Source: Alistipes sp. CAG:268 (GTDB lineage Bacteria > Bacteroidota > Bacteroidia > Bacteroidales > Rikenellaceae). Taken from it: a stretch of DNA of 25,113 nt. The translations under genes and the position numbers were made by a program. The stretch covers positions 13,704 to 38,816 of the forward strand of contig FR892011.1 of assembly GCA_000434235.1 (NCBI GenBank), given 5' to 3'. The notes under the pieces were generated by a model. The model was not told where the DNA came from, made no database searches, and saw only the letters and a program-made list of their open reading frames with translations. Positions 7,420 to 15,914 of this stretch are shown piece by piece (the first letter of the stretch is position 1; the number at the start of each line of letters is the position of its first letter).

Positions 7420-10400
7420 ATGAACAAGTTCAAACTACTGATCTGTCTGCTGCTGATCTCTTCCGGGCTGAGAGCCCAGACGCGGCAGATCCAAGGGACT
7501 GTCGTCTCCTCCGACGACGGACAGCCGCTCATCGGTGTAACCGTGCTGATCGAGGGAACGACACAAGGAACCTCCTCGAACGCCGACGGCTCCTGGCAGC
7601 TGGCCGTTCCCGACAACGGGAACCCGGTAAAACTGTCGTTCAGCTACATAGGTTACGAGACCCAGGTCCATACGGTCGCCGCCGGACAGACGATGCTCAA
7701 CGTCCGCCTCTCGGCCAGCAGCCTCGAACTCGAAGAGGTCGTAGCCATCGGATACGGCGTCATGCGCAAGAGCGACGTGACGGGAGCCGTGGCCTCCATC
7801 ACCCCCGAGCAGCTCCAGAAGCCCCCCGCCGCAGGCCTCGACCAGGCCCTGCAGGGCCGGGCCGCAGGCGTGACGATCAACGCCTCGTCGGGTCAGCCCG
7901 GTGCATCGGCCGAGGTCCGCATCCGCGGTATCGGCACGGTCAATGACAGCTCGCCGATCTACGTCGTGGACGGCGTCATCACCGACGACATCTCGTTCGT
8001 CAATCCGCAGGACATCGCCTCGACCGAAATCCTCAAGGACGCCTCCGCAACGGCCATCTACGGTTCGCGCGGCGCCAACGGCGTGATCATCGTGACGACC
8101 AAAAGCGGCAAGGCCGGGTCGAAGATCAACATCGACTTCAACGCCTACGTCGGCATCCAGAACCGCTGGAACAAACTCGATCTGATGGGTCGCGACGAGT
8201 TTGCACAGACGATCATCAACCTCGAGGGAACGCAGTCGCAGATCGACTACTTCAACAAGAACGGATTCAACTCGTGGCTCTCGGCCTACCGTCTCGGCAG
8301 TTCGTCGTACTACCCCGTCGTCAAGTCCGCGTCGAACCCCGACGGACTCGACTACAGCTCGATCGAAACCGACTGGCAGGATGAGGTATTCAAGCCCAAC
8401 GCCATTATCCAGAATTACCACATCAGCGCCTCGGGCGGTTCGGACAAATCGACCTACGCACTGAGCGCCAGCTACTTCACGCAGGAAGGTACGATCATCG
8501 GATCGGATTTCGAACGACTCACCCTCCGCTCGAACACCTCCTACCAGCTGACCAAGTGGCTGAAGGTCGGCGAGAACATCTCCTTCTCGAACTCGCAGGG
8601 CCGCAACGCCATGAACAACAACTCGAGCCCCGGCGCCTCGATCCTCTCGGCCGCACTGGCCATGGCCCCGTGGGACCCGGTACGCTACCCCGAGGGAAGC
8701 GTGAACAACCTGGGCGAAGACCTCAGCGGGCGCATTGCCGCTTCGTCGAACTTCAAGAACGTGACCAATCCCCTCTCGATGGTCGAGCACACCCACCCGC
8801 TCGACAAGGACGAGCGCTGGGTAGGCAACGTCTACCTCGACATCGAACCCATCAAGGGGCTGCGCCTCCACTCCGAGGTCAGCATGGACCTCACGAACAC
8901 CATGAGCCGGACGTTCAAGGACCAGTACGAGTATTCGTCCTACGACAAGAACGAGAAGAACTTCATCTCGCGCAGCATGTCCCGCGCACAGACCATGCGC
9001 TACGAAAACACCCTCACCTACATGCACGACTGGGGCAAGCACAGCCTGACGGCCATGGTGGGACAGACGACCGAGGAGTACAACTACTACTACATCGGCG
9101 GCTCGGGTGCATCGATCGCCAACCCGACGGACAACAACTGGTACCTGAACCAGGCGACCGAAGACCGCACCGAAGCCGGCGACTCGGCAGCCCGAACCCG
9201 CATGTTCTCGATGCTCGGACGTCTGCACTACTCCTACGACAACCGCTACCTGATCACGGTAAACTTCCGCGCCGACGCCTCGTCGAAGTTCCCCGAAAAC
9301 CTCTGGGGCTACTTTCCCTCGACGGCCGTGGCCTGGCGCATCAACGAGGAGCCGTGGCTGCGCAACAGCGATGTCCTCAACAACCTCAAGCTGCGTCTGG
9401 GTTGGGGACAGATCGGAAACGACAAGATCGGCGACAACGCCTTCCTGCAGACGATTTTCAACTCGGGACCGACGTTCGTCGGATACCCCTTCGGCATCAA
9501 CCCCGAAATCGCAGCCGGAGCCACCGTACTGACCTACGTCAATACGGGCGGCAAGTGGGAGACCACCGAGCAGTGGGATCTCGGCGTGGACTTCGGACTG
9601 TGGAACAACAAGCTCACGGGTACCGTGGACCTCTTCCTGCGTGACACAAAGGACATGCTCCTGAGCGTGACGGCTCCGGCTCATGTCGGCAACCTCCACG
9701 CCCCGACGGCCAACGTCGGAACGGTCCGCAACCAGGGTATCGAGATCACCCTCGGCCATGCCAACCGCATCGGTGAGTTCGACTACGAGATCAACGGAAA
9801 CGTCTCGTTCATCCGCAACCGGCTGACGGCCCTCAACGGCGGCGAGCGCGTCTACGGCGACTATACCATCTGCGACGAGGGTCTCCCGCTCTACTCCTTC
9901 TGGGGCTATGAGTACGAAGGCATCTACCGCACCGACCAGGAGGCTGTTGATCACCAGTTCGGAGTCGATCCCGTGGCCATCACCGAGCACGCCGGCGACG
10001 CCCGCTACAAGGACCAGAACGGCGACGGCATCATCGACGACGACGACCTGGTGGCCATCGGCAACCCCTTCCCGTGGCTGACCTACGGCTTGAACCTGGG
10101 TGCTTCGTGGCGAGGACTCGACCTGACGGTCTTCTTCCAAGGTGTCTACGGCAACGAGATCTACAACGCCGTGCGGCTCCGCACCGAAGGCAAGGGCACC
10201 GAAGCCACGCTCAGCACCACGATGCGCGACGTGTGGTCGAAGAGCAACCCCAACGGGTCGATTCCCAACCCCTACGGCAGCTCGCGCAACACCGTTTCGT
10301 CGAGCCGCTACGTGGAGGACGGATCCTACCTGCGCCTCAAGGAGCTCACGCTGGGCTACACGCTGCCCAAGCGCTGGACCGACCGCATGCACATGAACCG

Positions 10401-10542
10401 CTGGCGCTTCTACGTCTCGGTAAGCAACCTCTTCACGCTCACCGGATACACGGGATATGACCCCGAAGTGGGGGGGGGAGTCGATTACGGCAACTATCCC
10501 CAGTCGCGGACGTTCCTCTTCGGCACCAACATCAACTTCTAA
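7420..10542 (+). CDS. SusC-like TonB-dependent outer-membrane transporter
   Basis: This 1040-residue protein has a signal peptide (cleavage near Ala19-Gln20), then a carboxypeptidase-D-like regulatory domain (about 23-105; IQGTVVSSDDGQPLIGVTV). The plug domain carries the SusC signatures EEVVAIGYGVMRKSDVTGA, IRGIGT and YGSRGANGVIIVTTKSG. The remainder is a long beta-barrel ending in an aromatic residue (NINF). It would take up oligosaccharides released at the surface, with the SusD lipoprotein as lid and energy from TonB. The reading frame is intact through a run of nine G near the 3' end (10470-10478). It lies between the GH3 and susD genes, with 11 nt to the latter. Confidence 0.97.
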   Translation: MNKFKLLICLLLISSGLRAQTRQIQGTVVSSDDGQPLIGVTVLIEGTTQGTSSNADGSWQLAVPDNGNPVKLSFSYIGYETQVHTVAAGQTMLNVRLSASSLELEEVVAIGYGVMRKSDVTGAVASITPEQLQKPPAAGLDQALQGRAAGVTINASSGQPGASAEVRIRGIGTVNDSSPIYVVDGVITDDISFVNPQDIASTEILKDASATAIYGSRGANGVIIVTTKSGKAGSKINIDFNAYVGIQNRWNKLDLMGRDEFAQTIINLEGTQSQIDYFNKNGFNSWLSAYRLGSSSYYPVVKSASNPDGLDYSSIETDWQDEVFKPNAIIQNYHISASGGSDKSTYALSASYFTQEGTIIGSDFERLTLRSNTSYQLTKWLKVGENISFSNSQGRNAMNNNSSPGASILSAALAMAPWDPVRYPEGSVNNLGEDLSGRIAASSNFKNVTNPLSMVEHTHPLDKDERWVGNVYLDIEPIKGLRLHSEVSMDLTNTMSRTFKDQYEYSSYDKNEKNFISRSMSRAQTMRYENTLTYMHDWGKHSLTAMVGQTTEEYNYYYIGGSGASIANPTDNNWYLNQATEDRTEAGDSAARTRMFSMLGRLHYSYDNRYLITVNFRADASSKFPENLWGYFPSTAVAWRINEEPWLRNSDVLNNLKLRLGWGQIGNDKIGDNAFLQTIFNSGPTFVGYPFGINPEIAAGATVLTYVNTGGKWETTEQWDLGVDFGLWNNKLTGTVDLFLRDTKDMLLSVTAPAHVGNLHAPTANVGTVRNQGIEITLGHANRIGEFDYEINGNVSFIRNRLTALNGGERVYGDYTICDEGLPLYSFWGYEYEGIYRTDQEAVDHQFGVDPVAITEHAGDARYKDQNGDGIIDDDDLVAIGNPFPWLTYGLNLGASWRGLDLTVFFQGVYGNEIYNAVRLRTEGKGTEATLSTTMRDVWSKSNPNGSIPNPYGSSRNTVSSSRYVEDGSYLRLKELTLGYTLPKRWTDRMHMNRWRFYVSVSNLFTLTGYTGYDPEVGGGVDYGNYPQSRTFLFGTNINF
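10470..10478 (+). repeat. G9 homopolymer inside susC
   Basis: Nine consecutive G encode the Gly run of the conserved SusC C-terminal PEVGGGVDYG motif. Gain or loss of one G would shift the frame about 20 codons before the end and destroy the final barrel strand. Confidence 0.95.
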
Positions 10543-10553
10543 AACCGACTACG

Positions 10554-12095
10554 ATGAAACGAACCTTGCATATCATCACGCTTTTCGCGGCTCTGGGCCT
10601 GGCATCGTGTACCGACTGGCTGACCGAGAAGGGGCCCGGAACGACCGAACTCGGAGACTTCTTCACCAGCGGGGAGACGGCTATACAGACCGTCAATGCC
10701 GCCTACGTGCCGCTCTCCTGGGAGTTCAACAACACCTATTTCTGCGAGTGGTTCATCGGTGACGTCGCCTCGGACGATGCGCTCAAGGGCGGACAGAACA
10801 TCGGCGACATGGCCGACGCCTACGACATCGAGAACTTCAAGACGGTATCGACGAACACCCTGCTGCTCGACTTCTACCGGGCCCAGTTCCAGGGCATCGG
10901 CCGCTGCAACCTCGTCCTTGCAAACGTCCCCGGCATGGAGACGGACGAGACCATGGACGAAAAGACCAGGGAGCGGCTCATCGGCGAGGCCTACTTCTTG
11001 CGCGCCTACTACTACTTCCGTCTGGTGCGCATGTTCGGCGGGGTGCCGAAGGTCGAGGCCCCGATCACCTCGTCCGACGACTGGCGGCAGCCCCGCGCCA
11101 CGGCCGACGAGATCTACACCCTGATCCTCTCCGACCTGGACAACGCCCAGAGCCGGCTCTGGAAGAAGAGCGAGTATGCCGATGAAGACATGGGACGCGC
11201 CACACGCGGCGCCGCTCTGGCCATGCTGCTCAAGGTAAACCTCTACGTGAAGGACTACGATACAGCCCGGACCTGGGGCGCCGAACTTCTCAAGATGGGG
11301 GACGAAGAGGGCGAATACTCGCTTTGCACCAACTACGAGGACAACTTCACGCTGGCCGGCGAGAACGGGCCCGAATCGGTCTTCGAGATCCAGTACATGG
11401 AGGATCCGCAGTCCGACTACGGCGAGGGATACGGATACACCCGCGGTACGATGACGACGATCCTCACGCGTTCGCGCTCGACGCTCATCGCCACGACCGG
11501 GGCCGGATGGGGCTTCAACCACCCCACGCAGGACCTCTACGACGAGTTCGAGGAGAACGACCCGCGCCGCGAGGCCACGATCATCAACCCCGCGGATGAC
11601 CAGATGGTGACCCCTTCGGAGGAGATCTACCTGGGCAACCGCTACCTCAACCGGAAGTATGCCATGATGACCGACAACGGCGGAGCCCCCTACCGTCTCT
11701 CGCACGAGACTCGTTCGCCGATCAACAACAAACAGATCCGCTATGCCGACGTACTGCTCATGTACGCCGAGGCCTGCCTGGAAAGCAATACCGACCTTGG
11801 GGCCGGACGCAACGCACTCAACCGGGTCCGCGCCCGCGTCGGGCTCTCCGAAGTGGACCTCACGCGCGAGAACCTGCGCCACGAGCGGCGCGTGGAGCTG
11901 GCCATGGAGGGACACCGCTGGTTCGACCTCTGCCGCTGGGGAATCGTCGGCGAGACGATGAACGCCTACATGGCTGCCGAAAGCGAGGAGGCCCGCGCAC
12001 AGATGGGCACCTTCATCGCCGGCAAGCACGAACTGATGCCGATTCCCTCGGAGGAGGTGCGGCTGGGCGGCCTGACCCAGAACCCGGGCTATTGA
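10554..12095 (+). CDS. SusD/RagB-like glycan-binding lipoprotein
   Basis: This 513-residue lipoprotein (lipobox LASC, Cys19) has the family hallmarks. An N-terminal helical region contains GEAYFLRAYYYFRLVRMFGG (about 143-162). The C-terminal SusD block has RYADVLLMYAEACLE, NRVRARVG and HERRVELAMEGHRWFDLCRW, and the family-typical end with a PIPSEEVRLGGLTQNPGY-like sequence. SusD forms the surface lid of the SusC barrel and binds the substrate glycan. It follows susC by 11 nt and precedes a second binding lipoprotein, the usual order of a glycan locus. Confidence 0.96.
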   Translation: MKRTLHIITLFAALGLASCTDWLTEKGPGTTELGDFFTSGETAIQTVNAAYVPLSWEFNNTYFCEWFIGDVASDDALKGGQNIGDMADAYDIENFKTVSTNTLLLDFYRAQFQGIGRCNLVLANVPGMETDETMDEKTRERLIGEAYFLRAYYYFRLVRMFGGVPKVEAPITSSDDWRQPRATADEIYTLILSDLDNAQSRLWKKSEYADEDMGRATRGAALAMLLKVNLYVKDYDTARTWGAELLKMGDEEGEYSLCTNYEDNFTLAGENGPESVFEIQYMEDPQSDYGEGYGYTRGTMTTILTRSRSTLIATTGAGWGFNHPTQDLYDEFEENDPRREATIINPADDQMVTPSEEIYLGNRYLNRKYAMMTDNGGAPYRLSHETRSPINNKQIRYADVLLMYAEACLESNTDLGAGRNALNRVRARVGLSEVDLTRENLRHERRVELAMEGHRWFDLCRWGIVGETMNAYMAAESEEARAQMGTFIAGKHELMPIPSEEVRLGGLTQNPGY

Positions 12096-12146
12096 TCCGA
12101 ATTGACACAACCACTTATTGTTCCATTCAAAAAACTTAAAACGACC

Positions 12147-13154
12147 ATGAAAACTGTGAAATTTCTGCTGATGGCCCTCGTAGCCACGGCATTCGTCGGC
12201 TGCAACGACAGCGACGACTCGACGTCGAAGATTCAGCTCGACACCCCGGCACCGGCGGTAGACGAGAGCACGATCACCACCACCTCGGCCACCGTAACGT
12301 GGAGCGCCATCTCGAACGCCGCCTCGTATGAGGTGCAGCTCGACGGAGCCACCGTACAGACCGTCACCTCGCCCTCGGTGAGCCTCTCCTCGCTGACGGC
12401 CGGCACGAGCTACACGGTCGGCGTACGCGCCATCCCGGGCGACACGGAGGCCTACGAGGCTTCGAAGGTCGGCACCTGCTCGTTCACGACCTCGGACGAG
12501 AGCGGTGAAGGCGGCGGCGAAGGCGGCGAAGGCACATCGTCGCTCTCGGGCAGCAACTACTACCTGATCAGCCTCGACACCGAGACCTACGAGACGATCA
12601 AGGACAAGGTCGTGGCCGACTTCCGCCCCAACGAGGTAGACTGCTTCCTCTATGACTGGGCCGGCGGCTTCACGGGAGGCACCTGCGCAGGTCCCAACTT
12701 CTACGGAGTGGTCACCGACTGGGTGAACATGTCGATCAACACGGGCCTCGGCTGGTTCGGCGCCGGTTTCTTCTCGACGAACCTCGACAACATCAAGAAG
12801 CTCGCCGACATCTCCGCCGAGCCGGAGAACTACTACCTCCACATGGCCTGGAAGGGCACCAACACGGGCAACTATGCCGTGAAGCTCTATGACGGCGTAA
12901 TCGACGGATGCCCGATCATCGTAGACGTCGAGGGCGAGTACGGATTCACTCGCGACGGCGAGTGGTACGAGATCGAGGTGCCGATCCAGGTTTTCTATGA
13001 CAAGGGCCTCAATTACAACGCCGACATCCTGAGCAGCCTCTCGCCCGACACGTCGGGCAACACCGGCCTGAACATCATGGCCATCACGCAGCCCGACGAC
13101 GGCACGATGCCCCAGTCGCTGCAGATCGACGCCGTATTTATCTACAAGAAGTAA
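12147..13154 (+). CDS. Surface glycan-binding lipoprotein with FN3 domain (SGBP-B position)
   Basis: The 335-residue product has a lipoprotein signal ending FVGC (Cys19) followed by NDSDDS, an acidic stretch resembling the Bacteroidota surface-export signal. An FN3-like domain spans about 30-115 (SYEVQLDG, TSYTVGVRA). A Gly/Glu/Ser linker (about 120-133) leads to a C-terminal domain (about 134-335) rich in Trp, Tyr and Asp, with no catalytic signature I recognise. From its position after susD and its lipidation, it probably holds the polysaccharide at the cell surface. The true start is the ATG at 12147; an in-frame TTG at 12102 would put a non-signal extension before the signal peptide. The FN3 is similar in plan to those in the second GH16 of this locus. 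Confidence 0.8.
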   Translation: MKTVKFLLMALVATAFVGCNDSDDSTSKIQLDTPAPAVDESTITTTSATVTWSAISNAASYEVQLDGATVQTVTSPSVSLSSLTAGTSYTVGVRAIPGDTEAYEASKVGTCSFTTSDESGEGGGEGGEGTSSLSGSNYYLISLDTETYETIKDKVVADFRPNEVDCFLYDWAGGFTGGTCAGPNFYGVVTDWVNMSINTGLGWFGAGFFSTNLDNIKKLADISAEPENYYLHMAWKGTNTGNYAVKLYDGVIDGCPIIVDVEGEYGFTRDGEWYEIEVPIQVFYDKGLNYNADILSSLSPDTSGNTGLNIMAITQPDDGTMPQSLQIDAVFIYKK

Positions 13155-13177
13155 GGACCCAGGGTCCGACACACAGG

Positions 13178-13205
13178 AACAGCGGGTTTGAACGTACCCG
13201 CTGTT
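13178..13205 (+). promoter_or_regulatory. Intercistronic hairpin between SGBP and GH16 genes
   Basis: AACAGCGGGT (13178-13187) pairs perfectly with ACCCGCTGTT (13196-13205) around an 8-nt loop, with only a short weak T stretch at its edge. It may act as a partial terminator or an mRNA-stabilising element that sets the ratio of binding/transport proteins to enzymes. Confidence 0.55.
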
Positions 13206-13233
13206 TCACTAAAAACCGAAAACCGACGAGCAC

Positions 13234-14097
13234 ATGAAAAAACTGCTGATTACGACTGCCGCACTCGCCTCGTTGTGGCTCCTGCCCACGGCCTGTGGCA
13301 ACGACGACGACGGCACGACACCACCACCGACCGATCCCGACAGCCCGGAGGCCCCGATCGAAGGGTATTCGCTGTACTGGGCCGAGGAGTTCGACTCCGA
13401 CGAACTGAACCCGCTGAACTGGAACGTCGAAACGGGCGTCGCAGCCAACCAGGAGCTCCAGTACTACACCGACCGCAGCGAGAACCTGCGCGTGGAGGAG
13501 GGCTGTCTGGTGATCGAGGCCCGCAAGGAGCCGATGGAGAACCGCGAATACACCTCGGCGCGCATCAACACCCAGGGCAAGGTGCAGATCAAATACGGCT
13601 ACATCGAGGCCCGCATCTGGCTGCCGGCCGGTCAGGGCACCTGGCCCGCATTCTGGATGATGGGCACCGGTGCCTCGTCGTGGCCCCGCTGCGGCGAGAT
13701 CGACATCATGGAACACGTCGGCAAGACCCCCGGACAGGTGACCCATGCCCTGCACACGCAGAATGCCAACGGCAACAACGGACGGAACTGGAACGCCTCG
13801 ACGGCCCTGGCCGAAGCCGAGGGAAGCTGGAACACCTACGGACTCCTCTGGGAGCAGGAGAGCGACGATGAATCCGGATGCATCTCGTTTTACGTCAATG
13901 GTGAACGATCGGCATGGAAGTACCAGCCCCGGAATGCCGACATGGCCGAATGGCCCTTCGACAACTACTTCTATGTGATCCTCAACCTGGCCATCGGCGG
14001 TACGATGGGCGGCCAGGTCGATGACGCCATCTTCGACGACGAGGTCATCATGAAGGTCGATTACGTCCGCATGTGGACCCCGAACACCGCATCCTGA
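13234..14097 (+). CDS. GH16 endo-beta-glucanase (laminarinase-like) lipoprotein
   Basis: The 287-residue protein has a signal peptide with a slightly atypical lipobox (PTAC, Cys21) followed by GNDDDG and a Thr/Pro linker. The acidic run suggests surface display. A single GH16 beta-jelly-roll domain (about 45-284) carries the catalytic motif GEIDIMEHVG: Glu155 nucleophile, Asp157, Glu160 acid/base. WPAFWMMG and YFYVILNLAIGG are also family-typical. Such enzymes cut internal beta-1,3 or mixed beta-1,3/1,4 linkages with retention. It would generate oligosaccharides for SusCD. Confidence 0.93.
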   Translation: MKKLLITTAALASLWLLPTACGNDDDGTTPPPTDPDSPEAPIEGYSLYWAEEFDSDELNPLNWNVETGVAANQELQYYTDRSENLRVEEGCLVIEARKEPMENREYTSARINTQGKVQIKYGYIEARIWLPAGQGTWPAFWMMGTGASSWPRCGEIDIMEHVGKTPGQVTHALHTQNANGNNGRNWNASTALAEAEGSWNTYGLLWEQESDDESGCISFYVNGERSAWKYQPRNADMAEWPFDNYFYVILNLAIGGTMGGQVDDAIFDDEVIMKVDYVRMWTPNTAS

Positions 14098-14126
14098 TAC
14101 CCAAACCCCAACAAGCAGAAAACAAC

Positions 14127-15596
14127 ATGTCCCAACTCAAACACTCCATTTGCCAGATGGCGACCCTCGGATGGTGGCTGATGCTGTCGCTCGCAGCCGT
14201 CTCGTGTAACGAAGACGATCAGTCCGGCGGGCAACTTGCAGCCCCGACCACGATGCTCACGGCCAATTCCATCGGGATCGACCGGTTCGGAATCTACTGG
14301 AGCTCCGTCAGCGGAGCCGACTCGTATGAAATACGCCTCGACGGTGAGGTACTGACCACGGTACAGGACACCGAATACACCTTCACCGGACTGGCCGAAG
14401 CCACCTCCTACACGGCGGGCGTACGCGCGCTGTCGGATACGGCTGAAGCCTCCGATTGGAGCGAAATCCGCGTGAAAACCTACTCGTCGAGCCAGGTGAC
14501 GCAGCTCGACGCCCCGACCCTGACGGCCCCGACCTCTTCGGTGACGCAGACGGGATTCACCGTCGCCTGGGAGGCCGTCGAGCACGCCGACTACTACACC
14601 TGGACACTCGACGGCGGCCAGGAAACCTCGACCGAGGAGCTGCAGGTCACCTGCTCGCAGCTCAACCCCGCAACCACCTACACGATACGAGTCCGCGCCG
14701 AATCCAAGGCAGGAAGCTATGCAGCCTCGGAATGGAGCGAAATCCGCGTAAGGACCAGCTCCGAAGGGACAGGGTCGGAGGACGCACCCGAAGGCTACAG
14801 GCTGGTATGGTCCGACGAGTTCGACGGCAACACACTCGACGAATCGATCTGGAACATCGAGGTCAATGGCTCGGGAGGCGGCAACAACGAGCTGCAGTAC
14901 TACTGCGAGCGGGGCGTCAGCGTGGGCACTGAACCGGAGAGCGGCCGCAACTGCCTGATCCTGACAGCCACGCGCGAAAACTACCAGAACCGTCAGTTCA
15001 CCTCGGGACGCATCAATTCGAAGGGCAAGTACAGCTTCACCTACGGCCGGCTCGACGCGCTGATCCGCATGCCGAAGACGGCCAACGGACTGTGGCCTGC
15101 ATTCTGGCTGATGGGCGACGACTACGACCAGGTGGGATGGCCCGCCTGCGGCGAAACGGACATCGTCGAGATGGGCCACGCCACCGGAATGGCCCAGGGC
15201 ACACAGGACCGCTTCTTCAACGGAGCCTGCCACTGGGGCCCGGCTTGGAACAACAAGGGCGACTACTCGCGCGACACGACGGCGCCCTACGGCATGCAGG
15301 ACGATTTCCACCTCTACACCTGCATCTGGACCGAGGACGAACTGGCCATGTACTACGACCTCGACGAGGATCCCAACCGGGAGCCCTACTTCCGCATGAC
15401 GATCACCCGGACCGCAGGCTACGAGAGCAACGAACTGCACGTGGGCAACTACTTCCACAAGCCCAACTTCATTCTCTTCAACCTGGCCGTCGGCGGCAAC
15501 TTCCCGGGCCTCTACGACCCGGCGCAGATCACGGCGCTCAACGACGGCCCCGCTTCCATGTACGTCGATTACGTGCGGCTCTACGTGAAGGAGTAA
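14127..15596 (+). CDS. GH16 endo-beta-glucanase with two FN3 domains, lipoprotein
   Basis: The 489-residue product has a signal peptide ending AVSC (Cys27) followed by NEDD, which suggests surface exposure. Two FN3 domains (about 39-119 and 130-210) precede a GH16 domain (about 224-489). The catalytic motif is GETDIVE (Glu343, Asp345, Glu348), slightly different from the GEIDIME of the neighbouring enzyme. The GH16 domain also has a longer loop after the active site, which suggests a different specificity or chain-length preference. The FN3 domains may hold the enzyme away from the membrane. The start chosen is ATG 14127; an in-frame ATG at 14073 would overlap the previous gene and place 18 residues before the signal peptide, while ATG 14157 is also possible. 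Confidence 0.92.
   Translation: MSQLKHSICQMATLGWWLMLSLAAVSCNEDDQSGGQLAAPTTMLTANSIGIDRFGIYWSSVSGADSYEIRLDGEVLTTVQDTEYTFTGLAEATSYTAGVRALSDTAEASDWSEIRVKTYSSSQVTQLDAPTLTAPTSSVTQTGFTVAWEAVEHADYYTWTLDGGQETSTEELQVTCSQLNPATTYTIRVRAESKAGSYAASEWSEIRVRTSSEGTGSEDAPEGYRLVWSDEFDGNTLDESIWNIEVNGSGGGNNELQYYCERGVSVGTEPESGRNCLILTATRENYQNRQFTSGRINSKGKYSFTYGRLDALIRMPKTANGLWPAFWLMGDDYDQVGWPACGETDIVEMGHATGMAQGTQDRFFNGACHWGPAWNNKGDYSRDTTAPYGMQDDFHLYTCIWTEDELAMYYDLDEDPNREPYFRMTITRTAGYESNELHVGNYFHKPNFILFNLAVGGNFPGLYDPAQITALNDGPASMYVDYVRLYVKE
14457..14749 (+). repeat. 17-bp direct repeat at the ends of the two FN3 domains
   Basis: TGGAGCGAAATCCGCGT occurs at 14457-14473 and 14733-14749, 276 bp apart. Both copies encode WSEIRV at the last strand of an FN3 domain. 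This supports origin by tandem domain duplication, or later gene conversion. Confidence 0.85.
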
Positions 15597-15624
15597 CCGG
15601 GCTGCACTCCGCAACGCGACAAGG

Positions 15625-15665
15625 AAACGCCCCTGCCGACTTACAGTCGTCAGGGGCGTTTTTTA
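15625..15665 (+). terminator. Terminator at the end of the beta-glucan operon
   Basis: AAACGCCCCTG (15625-15635) pairs with CAGGGGCGTTT (15651-15661), with an inner CGAC/GTCG stem, and runs into T residues. It closes the transcript that starts at the GH3 gene. Confidence 0.88.
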
Positions 15666-15721
15666 CATGATGTCATGTCCGCACACTCCCGAGATCCCGT
15701 TTTCTGGGAGGAAAGGGGTAA

Positions 15722-15760
15722 AATAAAAGCAACCGCCTGTTCAACAAGCAGTTGCTTTTT
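15722..15760 (-). terminator. Terminator of tRNA-Leu
   Basis: On the minus strand AAGCAACTGC pairs with the GCGGTTGCTT region with one G-U pair, followed by TTTTATTTT. It lies directly 3' of the tRNA. Confidence 0.8.
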
Positions 15761-15762
15761 CG

Positions 15763-15846
15763 TACCCGGAGCCGGGGTCGAACCGGCACGACATTGCTGT
15801 CATTGGTGTTTGAGACCAACGCGTCTACCGATTCCGCCATCCGGGC
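15763..15846 (-). tRNA. tRNA-Leu (anticodon CAA)
   Basis: The 84-nt class II tRNA has acceptor arms GCCCGGA/TCCGGGT with a G-U first pair and discriminator A. The D region is GGCGGAATCGGTAGACGC. The anticodon stem TTGGT/ACCAA encloses CTCAAAC, giving anticodon CAA for codon UUG. A long variable arm has GACA/TGTC pairing, and the T arm contains GGTTCGACCC. The 3' CCA is not encoded. The long variable arm and sequence fit tRNA-Leu. Confidence 0.95.
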
Positions 15847-15875
15847 TGATGCTGCAGAGCAGCGAATCGGGACGG

Positions 15876-15906
15876 CAAAGATAGGTGAATTTCGTTATAT
15901 TTCAAA
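15876..15906 (-). promoter_or_regulatory. Promoter of tRNA-Leu
   Basis: On the minus strand TTTG (15906-15903), exactly 19 nt and TATCTTTG (15883-15876) form a perfect Bacteroidota promoter in the 68-bp gap after uvrC. The tRNA therefore does not depend on uvrC read-through. Confidence 0.8.
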
Positions 15907-15914
15907 AAAATCGG

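Noticed and set aside
7435..10392. 985-codon open frame antisense to susC
   Set aside because: It mirrors the codon bias of susC; the composition (Val/Asp/Gly/Arg-rich, low complexity) is not that of a real protein.
10539..13172. 877-codon open frame antisense to susD and SGBP
   Set aside because: It spans two clearly coding genes on the other strand and lacks motifs.
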